Shown: in pieces, positions 1-11,659 of the stretch | Numbering within the stretch: position 1 is the stretch's first letter | Layout of the letters: each line of letters starts with the position of its first letter | Assembly (NCBI GenBank): GCA_949317995.1 | Contig: OX439040.1 | Coordinates: 27,568,030-27,632,029, forward strand | DNA length: 64,000 nt | Reading direction: 5' to 3' | DNA from: Acholoe squamosa | Lineage: Eukaryota > Annelida > Polychaeta > Phyllodocida > Polynoidae | Position numbers and translations under genes: made by a program | The notes under the pieces: model-generated | What the model saw: the letters and a program-made list of their open reading frames with translations, nothing else | The model's database searches: none | What the model was told of the DNA's origin: nothing

Positions 1-650
1 TGTAGTGTGGGTGTGGCCACCAGTTGTAGGGTGTAGCATCAGTGTGGCAACCAAGTGAGGTTGCAGTGTTGGTGTGGCCACCAGTTGTGAATGTGGTGTT
101 GGTATGGCGCCCAGTTCAGGCTGTCACATCAGTGTGGCCGCCATTTGAGGTTTCAGTGTTAGTGTGGCCACCAGTTGAGGTTGTAGTGTTGGTATTGGGC
201 CCAGTTCAGGCTTTAGCGTCAGTGTGGCCACTAGTTGAGGTTGTAGTGTCAGTGTGGCCACCAGCTGAGGCTGTAGCTTCAGTGTGGCCACCAGTTTAGG
301 TCGCAGTGTTGGTGTGGCCACCAGTTTTGGCATCAATGTGGCCACAAGTTGATGTTGCAATGTTGGTGTTGCCACCAGTTGAGGTTGTAGTGTCAGTGTT
401 GCCACCAGTTGAGGTTGTGGTGTCAGTATGGCCACCAGCTGAGGCTGTAGCGTCAGTGTGGCCACCATTTGAGGTCGCAGTGTTGGTGTGGCCACCAGTT
501 GATGTTTTGGCATCAGTGTGGCCACAAGTTGAGGATGCAATGTTGGTGTGGCCACCAGTGGAGGATTGAAGTGTCAGTGTCATTTGAGGTTGTAGTGTTG
601 GTGTGGCCACCAGTTGAGGTTGTAGTGTCAGTGTAGCCACCAGTTGAGGG
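1..650. repeat. 30-bp minisatellite, about 21 copies
   Basis: Degenerate tandem array built on a 30-base unit with the core GTGTGGCCACCAGTTGAGG. It runs off the left edge of the window. Because 30 is a multiple of three, open frames appear on both strands (42-299 plus, 124-640 minus), but these only reflect the repeat. Units differ by scattered substitutions and a few shortened copies near 570-600. I see no splice signals or conserved domain, so I treat it as non-coding. Confidence 0.93.
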
Positions 651-1434
651 GGGTAGTCAAGGGTTAATCCATCCTGCTGACTGGAGCTAACATTGTGAGG
701 TCACATCACCACAAACACATACTTGGCTGTCACAAGGAAACAACTACTGACAACTTAATATGTTCTCGTCTTCTAAGCAGCTGCTAGGTTAGACCACACC
801 TCTGGATCAACTGTCAGTTTACCTTCACTAACCTCCTCACTGACAGCTCTACTGGCTGCAACATTCTGATTGCACACTTGCCTGCCTGTAGTGTTTTTGT
901 TTCTTTTTGTGTGTGTGTGTTTTCTTTTTCTCAAAATGTACCAATTGTGCTGTTTTTGACAGACAACATATAGGCGTCATCTCTACTCTCCTCATCCATC
1001 TGCCGCCAAAACTAATATGTGGATTAGTCATTTTTCCCTACTAATCTCTTTGCACATCTAAATTAGACTAATTTACTCTGTGTTAACAATCTCTCTTCTA
1101 TTTTCTAGTGTTTTCTATTGACACCCATGCTAATCGATCTGCATCGGTACCTTACTCATCCCCCAGGGCTACAATTGATGCAGCATATTCAGCCTATCAA
1201 TGATAAACACTGCAGCCACCTTAATCAAGTATAGATATGGTAATGATCTAGTCTGTGGGGCTATGCTATCCATTGCCAACCTAGCCCAATAGGCCTATAG
1301 ACAGGAACTAGATATTGTATTTGATTCCATCGTGAATAGAGCAGTCCAATTGGTGCAACCGAGGGGCGCATTTAGTTAACCCTCCCTATAGTATCCCTCA
1401 GCCCGTGGTGACATTCAAATATTGATATAGATAT
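651..1434. other. no gene seen; short GT-rich tract
   Basis: Ordinary AT-rich sequence with a short T/GT tract near 893-930. No exon with both splice signals and no terminal inverted repeat was recognised. Confidence 0.5.
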
Positions 1435-1619
1435 CAGGGGTAGACACTAACATTTTGGGCCTTTGGCAACCTGGGCCCGTAGTCTAGTATAGAGCAATGT
1501 ATTTTGAAATATTCTACTTGCCAAATGGCCAATTTTAAGGGAAATCTAGAAATAATCACTGGCCCGCAGCCAAAACTACTGGCCATTAGCCACCGGGCCA
1601 GTGTTAGTGTCTACCCCTG
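1435..1619. mobile_element. hAT-type MITE (185 bp)
   Basis: The ends are inverted repeats of about 18 bp starting CAGGGGTAGACACTAACA (left) with the exact reverse complement at 1602-1619. The flanks are 8-bp near-identical direct repeats, ATAGATAT (1427-1434) and AGAGATAT (1620-1627). CAGGG ends with 8-bp target duplications are the known signature of hAT transposons. At 185 bp it cannot encode a transposase, so it is a non-autonomous copy. Confidence 0.85.
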
Positions 1620-2364
1620 AGAGATATGCTAAATTCACTTTTGCAGATTAGTTCAACGGAGGTGTAAAGGTTGTTATCAGCAATAGTATGGAATGTCGTA
1701 AATACAGAGAAAAACTCAGAATGGTTGCCAATGAGGGTTACCTCATGAGGCAAAGTTCTGACCTCTTTGCACAACCAGGTAAAGTGACCGTTTATGGTCA
1801 GAGTTTCAGCCCGGGAGTTTCAGATTGCCTGTGTGAATGCAACAACATTTCAGAGGCCCATCTCACACTTAGCTTGCATATACAAAATTGTATTATAAAT
1901 TGCGCCGTTCAGGGAAACGCACACCTGACCTTCTATCGGACCTCATATACATATGATATCCGATTGAGAGTCAGAATGGCTGCTTGGCATGGCCTCAACT
2001 GATGGTGGAGGTGAGCTGCCCATTTCCTGTGAAGGACCCCTATGAGTAACTCGACACTGGTCTTCATCATGGGTGAGCACTTCCTGAGTAGTTCAGGGGA
2101 CCAGTGTATGGCTTATCCTGCACGATCCACATTAAAGTGGACCTTCCACTAGTACAGAATTCTAGACAGTTTTACGAATGGGGAAGATTGGGTATGCGAA
2201 TTCCTCGTATTGTGGATCAGGAAAAGGGTTTTGGTGGAGGATGCACTATAGAAGCAATAATAGCCACCGCCACCACCCAATATTTACATCTATGGACAAA
2301 AGTTAACTCCACAGATCGGACCCAGCAAATTGTCGTGACTCCTCGTCAACCTGTGTGAAGTGGC
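1620..2364. other. no gene recognised
   Basis: Two open stretches, 1688-2002 and 2104-2358 (plus), are 104 and 84 residues long. Neither shows a motif I recognise or strong splice borders. They are most likely chance frames. Confidence 0.4.
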
Positions 2365-3055
2365 TCACACATGTCGCTAGATGGAACACGACGTCGCTAT
2401 AGCACAAGATCACCAGGAATAGCAATGGTGGTGATCACATGGCCTCACCTCAGATGGCGAGGATGGTGATCACTCAGACTCACCAGGGATGGCGACGCGG
2501 GTGATCACTCACCTCACTAGATGAAACACGCACCTCGTCATAGCACTTGTTCACCAGGGATGGCGAGGATCGTGATCACTCATCCTCACCAGGGATGGCG
2601 ACATGAGTGATCACTCATCCTCACCAGGGATGGCGACATGAGTGATCACTCACTTCGCTAGATGAGACGCACACCACGTCATAATGCACATTCACCATGG
2701 ATGGCAAGGATTGTGATCAGTCACCTCGCTAGATAAAACGTGTACCTCGTGATAGCACAGGTTCTCCACAGATGGTGAGGATCTTGATCACCCACACTCA
2801 CCAGGGATGGCAACACGAGTGATCACTCACCTCGCTAGATGAAACGCACACCATGCCATAGCGCATGTTCACCACAGTTGGCGAGGATCGTGATGACTCA
2901 CACTCACCAGGGATGGCAAGGCGGTTGATAACTCATCTCGCTAGATGAAACGCGCAGCACGTCATAGCGCAGGTTCACCATGGATGGCGAGAGTGGTGAT
3001 CACTCAGACTCACCTGTGATGGCGACGCTGGTGATCACTCACCTTGTTAGATGAA
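2365..3055. repeat. satellite with 35-bp subunit and ~106-bp higher-order unit
   Basis: The core CTCACCAGGGATGGCGA alternates with GTGATCACTCAC and CTCGCTAGATGAAACGC. Two adjacent near-identical 35-bp subunits occur at about 2572-2641. The CTCGCTAGATG marker recurs at about 2373, 2514, 2655, 2726, 2832, 2938 and 3045. Spacings are 141, 141, 71, 106, 106 and 107, that is 106 plus or minus one 35-bp subunit. This is a small higher-order satellite. Confidence 0.9.
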
Positions 3056-3424
3056 AAGCTCATGATCATCGACATTGGTAATCATGCAGCCTCACATCTG
3101 CCAGATCAAAGTATGTTTTGCCAGAGAAGGTATTGCCATATGTATCTTCCCTCTAACCACAGACAAGGTGTTCATGTTGATATTTCCCTATGTATTTTTC
3201 CTGTAACCAGAGAAAAGGTGTTTATGGATAGTTGCTTTCATTTTAGAGATACCTCTATCTAAATTCAATTGATATTCTCTCTATATAATCTTGTTTGATT
3301 CAACTCTGAAGTATTATATGGAAATCAGTGTGAAACAAAGCACATTTGATATGTATGGGACTTATACTTCAAGCCCACACTTCCTAGATAGGCTACATGT
3401 TGAACAGTGGTGCTGTCTCAACAA

Positions 3425-4095
3425 CTTTGGCAATGGTGGTGATAAGTTGCCACTGTGAGTGAGAGTGAGTGACAGATGATGCAATCCTCAGAGAGCATTG
3501 ACTTGGAGTGACACAAATTCACGTATTGAGTGAGACCAATATTGGCAATGGTGGTGATAAGTCGCCATTTTGAGAGAAGATTAACTAGGAGTGATACAAA
3601 CTCACGCAGTGAGTGAGAGCCATGTGGCAATGCAGGTGAAAAGTTGCCATTCTGAATGAGAGTTGACTGGGAGTGGCACATATTGACGGAGTGAGTGAGA
3701 TCCATGTTGGCGATGGTGATGATAAGCTGCCATTCTGAGTGAGAGTTGACTGGGAGTGGCGCATAATCACACAGGGAGTGAGATCCATATTAGCGATGTT
3801 GGTGATAAGTTGCCATTCTGAATGAGAACTGACTGGAAGTGACACATAATCACACAATGAGTCAGATCCATGTTGGCGATGGTTGGGATAAGCCGCCATT
3901 CTGACTGAGAGTTGACAGGCAGTGGCACATACTCACGCAGTGAGTTAGATCCATGTTGGCGATGATGGTGATAAGTCACCATGCTTTGTGAGGGATGACA
4001 AGGGGTGGCACATACTCACGCAGTGAGTGAGATCATGTTGGCGACTGTTGTGATAAATCGCCATGCCATGTGAGACTGACACACAGTGGCGAACG
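3425..4095. repeat. 83-bp minisatellite, about 8 copies
   Basis: The marker GATCCATGTTGGCGATGG recurs at 3699, 3782, 3865, 3948 and 4031, exactly 83 bases apart. Earlier and later copies are more divergent. Frames open on the minus strand (3418-3982) come from the repeat. A fading edge with related words continues to about 4160. Confidence 0.9.
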
Positions 4096-4514
4096 ATGAC
4101 GCAGTGAGTTATCACTCAGAAAGGAGTCACCATTGATGACCAATCATGGCGACAGATAACGACAATTTGCTGGGGAGTGACTGATATCTCCTCTGTATTT
4201 TGTTCACTAATTAGGGCCTAGTGAAAACAAGAGCCAAACGATGAACCTGGGTTAGATAGTTAGCATCTGTGCAGATAGACATCGAGGACCTCAAAAATAG
4301 CTGGTCCTGGATGACCTAAATCAACCAGATCGACATTTAGCGAGGAGGTTTTACGTAGGCATATATACAAGCTGACACAAATAATGTTGTGTTCATGAAA
4401 TAGGAATTGGGAGCCTTGTGACACATGTGTGTATAAAAGGATAACATAAAGGTCTAACTTTTGGCTCCAGGACCCAGTGGAAGCACTCACACTGCTGCCA
4501 TGATGTATTATGAA

Positions 4515-5685
4515 GGTCTAACGTTTGACTCGAGGACCCTGTGGACGCACTCACCCTGCCACCATGATGTATTATAACAGGATGTGTATTTACCACAGTG
4601 GAAGCAGTCACCCTGCTGCCATGATGTATTATAACAGGATGTGTATTTACCACAGTGGAAGCACTCACCCAGCCGCCATGATGTATTATAACAGGATGTG
4701 TATTTACCACAGTGGAAGCACTCACCCAGCCGCCATGATGTATTATAACAGGATGTGTATTTACCACAGTGGAAGCACTCACCCAGCCGCCATGATGTAT
4801 TATAACAGGATGTGTATTTACCACAGTGGAAGCACTCACCCTGCCACCATGATGTATTATAACAGGATGTGTATTTACCACAGTGGAATCAGTCACCCTG
4901 CAGCCATGATGTATTATAACAGGATGTGTATTTACCACAGTGGAAGCAGTCACCCTGCTGCCATGATGTATTATAACAGGATGTGTATTTACCACAGTGG
5001 AATCACTCACCCTGTTGCCATGATGTATTATAACAGGATGTGTATTTACCACAGTGGAATCAGTCACCCTGCTGCCATGATGTATTATAACAGGATGTGT
5101 ATTTACCACAGTGGAAGCACTCACCCAGCCGCCATGATGTATTATAACAGAATGTGTATTTACCACAGTGGAATCAGTCACCCTGCTGCCATGATGTATT
5201 ATAACAGGATGTGTATTTACCACAGTGGAATCAGTCACCCTGCTGCCATGATGTATTATAACAGGATGTGTATTTACCACAGTGGAAGCACTCACCCAGC
5301 CGCCATGATGTATTATAACAGGATGTGTATTTACCACAGTGGAAACACTCACCCTGTTGCCATGATGTATTATAACAGGATGTGTATTTACCACAGTGGA
5401 AGCACTCACCCTGTTGCCATGATGTATTATAACAGGATGTGTATTTACCACAGTGGAATCAGTCACCCTGCAGCCATGATGTATTATAACAGGATGTGTA
5501 TTTACCACAGTGGAATCAGTCACCCTGCAGCCATGATGTATTATAACAGGATGTGTATTTACCACAGTGGAATCAGTCACCCTGCAGCCATGATGTATTA
5601 TAACAGGATGTGTATTTACCACAGTGGAATCAGTCACCCTGCAGCCATGATGTATTATAACAGGATGTGTATTTACCACAAGTGA
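4515..5685. repeat. 57-bp minisatellite, about 20 copies, open on both strands
   Basis: The unit is 57 bases (19 codons) with the constant core ATGATGTATTATAACAGGAT. It gives a 386-codon frame on plus (4525-5685) and a 433-codon frame on minus (4393-5694). Units are almost identical except at two short variable spots. The unit length divisible by three and the lack of stops explain both frames. In the plus frame several differences at the variable spot (CCA/CCT, GCC/GCT/GCA) are silent, which is suggestive but weak. I see no splice sites or signal peptide and favour a non-coding minisatellite. Confidence 0.93.
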
Positions 5686-5699
5686 CGCCTCCATGTGAG

Positions 5700-7460
5700 A
5701 GATTTAGTAGAATCTCCCCCTGCACTCTTTGTTAGCCATAATCCAATTTAAATATGGAGGCTTGCCTGTTTTCCTCACATTCTAAGCTGTCAGCTCGGAT
5801 TCTATGTATTCCTGTGGCATCCTAGTGGGTCCTACCCAGTGAGGCATGAGACCTTTTCACAGTGGAGACATTCTGATTTTGATGATACATAACATCCTTC
5901 CAAAATCTCCTCCCTTCTGGGAGATCATATTTGCTATAATCGTCCATCTTCCACTATCAGAGACAGTAAGTAAATGTTATTGGAGGGTTAGAGTTCCGGC
6001 ATGTACCTACTGGGGCGGGAGGGGGGCAGGCACTTTGTATTTGGCTAGAAAACCTTGATACAACCAGTGTTGTGCTGGTGATATCGCCGTCCGCCAGTAG
6101 AGGCAGTTATTTTAGCAGCAGCCTCAGGCCTATATCCACTGGATAAAGCCACCCTGAGGGACACTGACTCCCCAGCACACCTCTCTATCACAAACCCAAA
6201 CTGCCACTTACACCCACCTTCCACCCAATGCAATACTGTCTGGCATTTACTGGTATTTGAAGGCATAATGTGGGCCTTTCACCAAACGCTTTCGTTTTGC
6301 TTGGTTTGACGGATTGGCAGCATCAAGTTGCAAATCACTCTTGACATAACCTATAGCATTATCTCCTGAACTGTGCAAATGTTCATACTACATGTGCTAA
6401 ATGAAATCAGTTACAAGTTTGCATGAATTGATATATTAACAAGTTGATTTCACTTTTCAATTCATATTTCGACCCTTTTTGGACTTGTACTTCTCAGACA
6501 CTTCAGTCCAGTGGTATTAGAATGGCTGGACCGTTTACTGCGCCATTAGAATTTTCTTTGGTTGCTCCAAAAACTATATGTAAAGGTATCTCCCATGTGG
6601 TTGTGTGGACGACTGTTGTCCTCTCATACAGCAGTGCTCCAGCACCCAGCACCCATCCATGATGGTGACCAGGGTTTGCCCTACTCCATATGATTGTTGG
6701 AGGTACGCCCACCTTACACACTTGGACGATACAGTGTGCTCTTTTGAAACAGGTGAGGGAACAAGTTTGAAATAATGTACAAGAAAACACCATTCAATCA
6801 GGGTAATGGACACCTTGATCACAGATTATAAGTCTATTATGATAAAGTGCCCCCCCCCCATCCACAGCTGAATTCTTGGGGTGCAACCCTGACAGCTATT
6901 ATCAGTACGTAGCTCGCCATTTAGACTGAAACCACATAATTGTATATGAGGGTTCAAATCAGAAAAAAAAGAAGTTTGGTAGAACTTTGGTAGGAACCCT
7001 CAGTGCTTCTGTGCCACAATACAAAATGTAATATACATGCAGTTACAGTATACATACCATTCCAATCATTTGTAGCATCATCCCCCACCCACATTTTAGG
7101 AGGATAAATTGGTCGATAGAAGATTCATCATTCAGAGATACCATTCATGATAATCAGAATATTACAGTAATTTCTCGTAAACCATTAGACATCAAATGTT
7201 TAAATGGGCAAAACGGTAGAACAAACATTTGAGTATTCCGTCAAAACAAATTTATTTATGTGAGCATAGCTTTTTCTAGAATGTCACCTTTTCTTGCTCC
7301 CTGAGACTGTAGGCTTTAGTTAATATGTTTTGTCTGGGGTGTGTAGAACAGAAACTGTTTGTTTGTCTGCCTGCTACATGTACACACCACCCTCTGTGAT
7401 ACAGGAGGATGAACAGCACAGGAAACACATCTGGGGTATAGGGCACATTGTACCTGCAAG
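5700..7460. other. no gene recognised
   Basis: Unique-looking sequence with a poly-C run at about 6850. A minus-strand open stretch at 6503-6793 is weakly protein-like, but its splice borders are unconvincing. Nothing else could be supported. Confidence 0.4.
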
Positions 7461-7536
7461 ATGATCAGCTATGCCTGGGTTGAGGGAGGTCAGGGTGGAC
7501 TTATCAACCCTCTACTAGAGCACTTTTTCCGAACAG
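7461..7536 (+). CDS. candidate exon, unknown protein (phase 0 to 1)
   Basis: Begins ATGATCAGC after TACCTGCAAG and encodes MISYAWVEGGQGG... through ...LEHFFRT. It ends at a usable donor, GAACAG|GTGTAT. The ATG could be a start or simply the first codon of an internal exon. Its exit phase (1) fits the entry phase of the exon at 7886. Product unknown; no family motif seen. Confidence 0.35.
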
Positions 7537-7885
7537 GTGTATTTCATGCAACTCCCATTTTCGCTGTAGGACCGGATTCCTGGCATTTCTATCTTTATCA
7601 CCTGTTGATGCTAGAGAGCATACATACAGGTCGACCTGATAACTCAACTATAAAGAGTCATAAATCCATGTTTTCACCAGAATCTGTAAGGCCATGGATT
7701 AATATCGAATCGATGTGATGTGAATGAAAATTAGACATCCACATAGTTTCTCAGAATGATATTTCTGCAGTAGTTATCTGTGAAATACCTAATGTTAACT
7801 GAATACGCAACGGTAGTGCAATGGCTTTCTGGCATCACCCAACATAAAACTGGGAATGTCTGGGTATCAAAAGAACTTGCCTTAG

Positions 7886-8021
7886 TCTACACCGACATGC
7901 TGGCTACCTACCCACCCCACAGAGCATGCCTAAGGGACAAGATAATGTTTGGACAGGCTAGCCATGACAACTACACACCAAGGTCAATTGTCAAACTAGA
8001 CGACTGTCCCTCTACCAACAG
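7886..8021 (+). CDS. candidate exon, unknown protein (phase 1 to 2)
   Basis: Acceptor TTGCCTTAG, then 44 open codons beginning YTDMLATYPPHRAC and ending KLDDCPSTN, then donor CCAACAG|GTGACG. Joined to 7461-7536 the frame is kept. The next splice would enter the segment after the GCCGCAG acceptor at 8224. That either gives a short end (YNMRDFVLCKD then TAA) or means another exon is used. Composition is protein-like; family not recognised. Confidence 0.35.
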
Positions 8022-8224
8022 GTGACGCTCCAAACACTGACACTATAGTGGGTTTAATAGTTTCTCCATGCTTTAAAGTATGATGTCCAGAAAACTATCA
8101 TATGAAATGAAGATATAAACATGTGCTGAGTTGGAAGGGATAGGCATTTATCAACCCATTTCTCCTATGCTATTACATGATGTACTAAGGACCACCTTGC
8201 CCAAGGCCCTTCACATAGCCGCAG

Positions 8225-8342
8225 GTACAACATGCGTGACTTTGTCCTCTGCAAGGACTAAGGTGGTGCTAGGTGACCCTCATCTAGGTGAAGTAAGAGC
8301 TGTAGGTGTACTTCTGTTACACGGGGTGGTAATTAGGGCCAG
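8225..8342 (+). CDS. candidate exon or 3' end, unknown protein
   Basis: The upstream sequence TGTACTAAGG resembles a branch point and is followed by a pyrimidine-containing stretch ending GCCGCAG. The downstream donor GGCCAG|GTGAGG is good. Read in phase 1 it is open for 38 codons (TTCVTLSSARTKVVLG...HGVVIRA). Read in phase 2 it stops after 11 codons. Only the phase-2 reading joins to 7886-8021. The two readings cannot be separated by eye. Confidence 0.3.
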
Positions 8343-8344
8343 GT

Positions 8345-9540
8345 GAGGGGCGACCGTACATACAGGTGTTGATAAGGGTCACCTGCAGCTGGGGCAACTC
8401 TGGGTGGTATCAGCCCTACTCCACTGTAAAATAACACAGGACATCTTGACAAATTATAAGCCTCAGCTCAAACTGTAGTAGGGGATCAAATAGGTCTTAG
8501 ATTCCTAGAGGCATTTGTGAGTTTTGCAAGTTAACTTTTTAAGACCAGGTTTTCATGTAGTTTCTGAAAAACAAACTTGCTAAGATGAAAAATCATTACT
8601 AAGGGGCCAAACCCCCCAATTTTCCAAATTTTCAACAAAATGCATTTTCTGAAATGGCATTACTGATAAGGTTTATATATACGATGCATATGAAAAATCA
8701 CTCATTCACTACCCTAGGGTTGTTTGGGACCTATATTGAAATTATATTATGTACTGAAATCCTTATCATCATCTTTATACATTATTCGTTGAAACCCTAA
8801 CCATACCATATTATTTATACTTTTACTACATGTCAAAGCCTGCTCTGTACCATAGTTATTATGGAGAGATAAAATACACTTTCCCAATTTCTATTACGGA
8901 CCAGAACAGGTCCTAATTTTTACAGGTAAATTTGCAAATGCGATTCTGAATGCATAGTTCATCTTTTCCTTTTAATTGTCTTCAAAGGTTGTAGGCATAC
9001 TCCAGCAATACCTGACACTCTACTCTAGATTGTTTATGGCCTAGCTGTACCCTCTCTACTGCCCTACTCTCACAGTGCAGGAGTCTCTTTAGAGACAGGC
9101 TCAGGGTAAACTGGAGTAACATACTAGAAGAGAATAGGACATTGCCTGAGTATCTCTATGAAGAGGGTCAGGCAATGCTGGATCCTATCTGAACAGGCTC
9201 CAACATTGCAGGACTCGTTCTTACCAATGGTGTAATGCACTGCCAGAGTATCCCAATACATAGGATCACACTTTGCTGGTTTCTACCTTCAGAGTGAGTC
9301 CAGCAACACCACCCAGTGGGCACAACTCCACTTAATAAGTTACTAATCAGCACTGCATTGTAGGGCTTACAGACAGTCTAAATTGTAATGGTTATGTAGC
9401 CCTGCATTTGTAGCCCTTATTGAACTACTAAGCTGTAGGGTGTATTAAGCCCAACACATAAGATTTCAGATGGTCGAACATTCAACTTCCTAAGGTAGTC
9501 TAATTAATCAATGAATAGTTTGTGCATTCCTGGTTTCAGT
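8345..9540. other. no gene recognised
   Basis: AT-rich sequence without convincing exon borders, tandem repeats or terminal inverted repeats. Confidence 0.4.
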
Positions 9541-9550
9541 GTCCTTATTG

Positions 9551-9622
9551 CTCCTTGGTGGGATTTGAACCGGGTACCTCCTTATTGTGAATCCTTTGTG
9601 CTCCTATCTGTGCTAGCTGGGC
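9551..9622 (-). repeat. tRNA-like sequence (SINE head or pseudogene)
   Basis: On the minus strand an A-box-like CTAGCACAGATAGGAGC is followed by a B-box-like CCGGTTCAAATCC at tRNA-like spacing. The T stem pairs only at its two inner positions, so this is not a working tRNA. It is more likely the promoter part of a tRNA-derived SINE. Confidence 0.55.
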
Positions 9623-9840
9623 AGGTGTTGAAAGTGGCACTATCAATATGATATTTCAACTGTAGACCTACTACAGTGAGATGTCATTGGTCATAGGAGG
9701 CCCAGTAGACTAATAGGAAACACAGACTGGAGTGACCATAGTAAGGAAAAATGTCCATAGTAAGGACAATTGTCCACAATGTCCTCAGTAAGTATGGCAC
9801 AGTCCTACCTATATGCCTATTGCAAACTGGCTCACCAGTT

Positions 9841-9913
9841 GTAGAGGTGGCACAGCGGTAGGATTCTCGCTTTGCATGTGAGGGCTCTCAGGTTCAAGTC
9901 TTGGTGGTGCTGA
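9841..9913 (+). repeat. tRNA-Ala(UGC)-like SINE head
   Basis: A box TGGCACAGCGGTAGGA, anticodon loop region GCTTTGCATGTG and B box GGTTCAAGTC lie in correct order. The anticodon arm resembles tRNA-Ala with anticodon UGC. The acceptor ends (GTAGAGG and TGGTGCT) do not pair, so this is a tRNA-derived repeat or pseudogene. Confidence 0.6.
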
Positions 9914-10121
9914 GGAACATTTTTCATTTTTTCAGTTTAATAGGACACATCTCATCTATTGCAGTGTATTTTTCTAAGACCTAACTTTGTAACTAATTGA
10001 AAAAGATGCTTGCTTGAAAACTGACAGAATCTTCAACATCTGCCAAGTCAGAAAATAGCAAGAAAATAAATTGTTTGCATAACAAAAAACTTTGGGTTGA
10101 AAACTTGAAGCTTTTGAAGAG

Positions 10122-10196
10122 CATCCTTAGGCTGGAATCAAACTCAGGACCTTCTCATATGAAGGTAAACATGTTACCACTACACCATCTTGACTG
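10122..10196 (-). repeat. tRNA-like sequence (SINE head or pseudogene)
   Basis: On the minus strand GATGGTGTAGTGGTAACATG (A box) is followed by GAGTTTGATTCCA (B box). The flanks are A/T rich. No intact cloverleaf could be drawn. Confidence 0.55.
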
Positions 10197-10609
10197 TGCT
10201 GAAAGATCTCTACTTGAAATCTCATATATGATCTGCTCCCTCTGTGTGTTGAAAGCTGGTATTCTACTTTTTTCCCAGCCCAAAAACATTAGAAATGTGC
10301 CTGTGACCATATGTCACTTTTACATTTACTGCAAAGATATGATCATACTCTAAATGTTTTAGTGATTAATTCCTATTATATTCCTATATAGATAAGATTA
10401 TATTCTTAGATATCATGGTTACAAGGACTAGAGGATGATAGAAAGGATATTGAGTATGTGCAAGAACAGGTGGGGGGGCTTAATAGGGAACAATTTTCTC
10501 ACAAACCCATTATGAATGCTTATTCCACGATTTCTGGGATTCTGAGTGCTTTTCCTGGATATTCCCATGCACATACCTGTCGATATTGCACACCATGATG
10601 CTTTGCATC

Positions 10610-10690
10610 ATGACTTTTGTAAGGTGTGCAGTTATCCAAGGATAACAGGCATCCGGTGCAGTTATCCATGGATAACCTGCACACCTTACA
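10610..10690. repeat. imperfect palindrome, arms about 30 bp
   Basis: TAAGGTGTGCAGTTATCC near 10619 pairs with GGATAACCTGCACACCTTA ending at 10688. Each arm holds a copy of GCAGTTATCC..GGATAAC. It is a strong hairpin, possibly the end of a foldback element. Confidence 0.7.
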
Positions 10691-10741
10691 TGTCCCTACA
10701 TGTCATATGTTACATGTTAAAACCCACAGAATCTCTAGGCC

Positions 10742-11330
10742 AGGGCAGGGCTCGAACCTGCAGTCACAGGGACTGACGAGTAGTGGCTGGCTAGAACCAG
10801 GTCTTGATATGATATGATATGATACAGAGCCCAGGGAGGCGACGACTGTGGGCTGTCCGCTACCATAACCGCGGGATGCATTCAAAGAAACCCAAGCCGA
10901 GACGGGCGCCGAGGTGTGATACGCGGTGGTCTAGTGGTTAGCGCATCGCACTCAGCCGTTAGAGTTAGGCGGGATGAGTCCCGGTCCGGGCGCAGCATTT
11001 TTTCGCCGTGTGTGCTGTAGCTGTCCGCTGCCGGGCAATGAGGTGTATGTACCGATCGTACACAAACACGGCATCTTTTTTTTGCCATGTGTCCGCTACC
11101 ATAACCGCGAGACGCATTCAAAGCAAGCCAAGCCTAGTGTGGGGGTTTCCACACCGTCTGCCGCTCAGGAAGCTCTGTACCTAACATCATATGCCTAGGG
11201 ACCGGTTGGCAGGTCTAGCCAAGCCGAGACGGGTGCTGTAGCTGTCCGCTGCCGGGCGCTGAGGTGTGTGTACCGATTGTGTACACACGTCAATGGCAGG
11301 CTTCGTGTCCCGGGGAGGGGGAACAATTTT
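10742..11330. repeat. mosaic of tRNA-derived repeats in direct copies
   Basis: GTCCGCTACCATAACCGCG occurs near 10856 and 11089, each followed by a GCATTCAAAG-type tail. GCTGTAGCTGTCCGCTGCC occurs near 11017 and 11233, each followed by a GAGGTGT..GTACCGAT word. Two tRNA-like parts are visible. A plus-strand one at 10921-10985 has GGTGGTCTAGTGGTTAGCGC, with a T6 run just downstream that could end Pol III transcription. A minus-strand B box lies near 10745 (GGTTCGAGCCCTG). This looks like several SINE copies inserted into or rearranged with each other. Confidence 0.6.
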
Positions 11331-11391
11331 TGTTTTAAACTTGAATTTTTTGAGATTCTATTGATTATTTATTGGTATCGTGGAATAAAAT

Positions 11392-11515
11392 AAGTAGTCA
11401 ATGGATAATTCATGACTTGTGTCTGTTAGCAAAGGATAATTACACTTGGGCTACGCCCTCGTGTAATTATCCTTTGCTAACACACACTCGTCATGAATTA
11501 TCCATTGATTACTTG
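11392..11515. repeat. near-perfect 124-bp palindrome
   Basis: Arms of about 60 bp match at all but about six positions. The centre is GGGCTACGCCC (near 11448), with three unpaired bases. The outer parts read AAGTAGTCAATGGATAATTC and its complement ending at 11515. It would form a single long hairpin. A palindromic MITE is the simplest explanation, though no clear target duplication is visible. Confidence 0.85.
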
Positions 11516-11582
11516 TTCAATATTCATGCTCAAATTGTAGCAATAAGATTGACTTACCGAGATTGACTTTACAAAAATTCTC

Positions 11583-11652
11583 AATGAGGCTTGAACTTAC
11601 CACCTTCAGATGCCGAGTTCAGTGCCATATCAACTGAGCTAATGAGGCACAT
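11583..11652 (-). repeat. tRNA-like sequence (SINE head or decayed tRNA)
   Basis: On the minus strand TTAGCTCAGTTGATATGGC (A box) and AAGTTCAAGCCTC (B box) are well placed. A four-base CTCA/TGAG match remains of the acceptor stem. Anticodon identity is not safe to call. Confidence 0.55.
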
Positions 11653-11659
11653 GGTGTGT

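Noticed and set aside
1688..2002. 104-codon plus frame
   Set aside because: No motif or splice support.
9841..9913. Intact tRNA-Ala gene
   Set aside because: A and B boxes and anticodon loop are good, but the acceptor stem does not pair.
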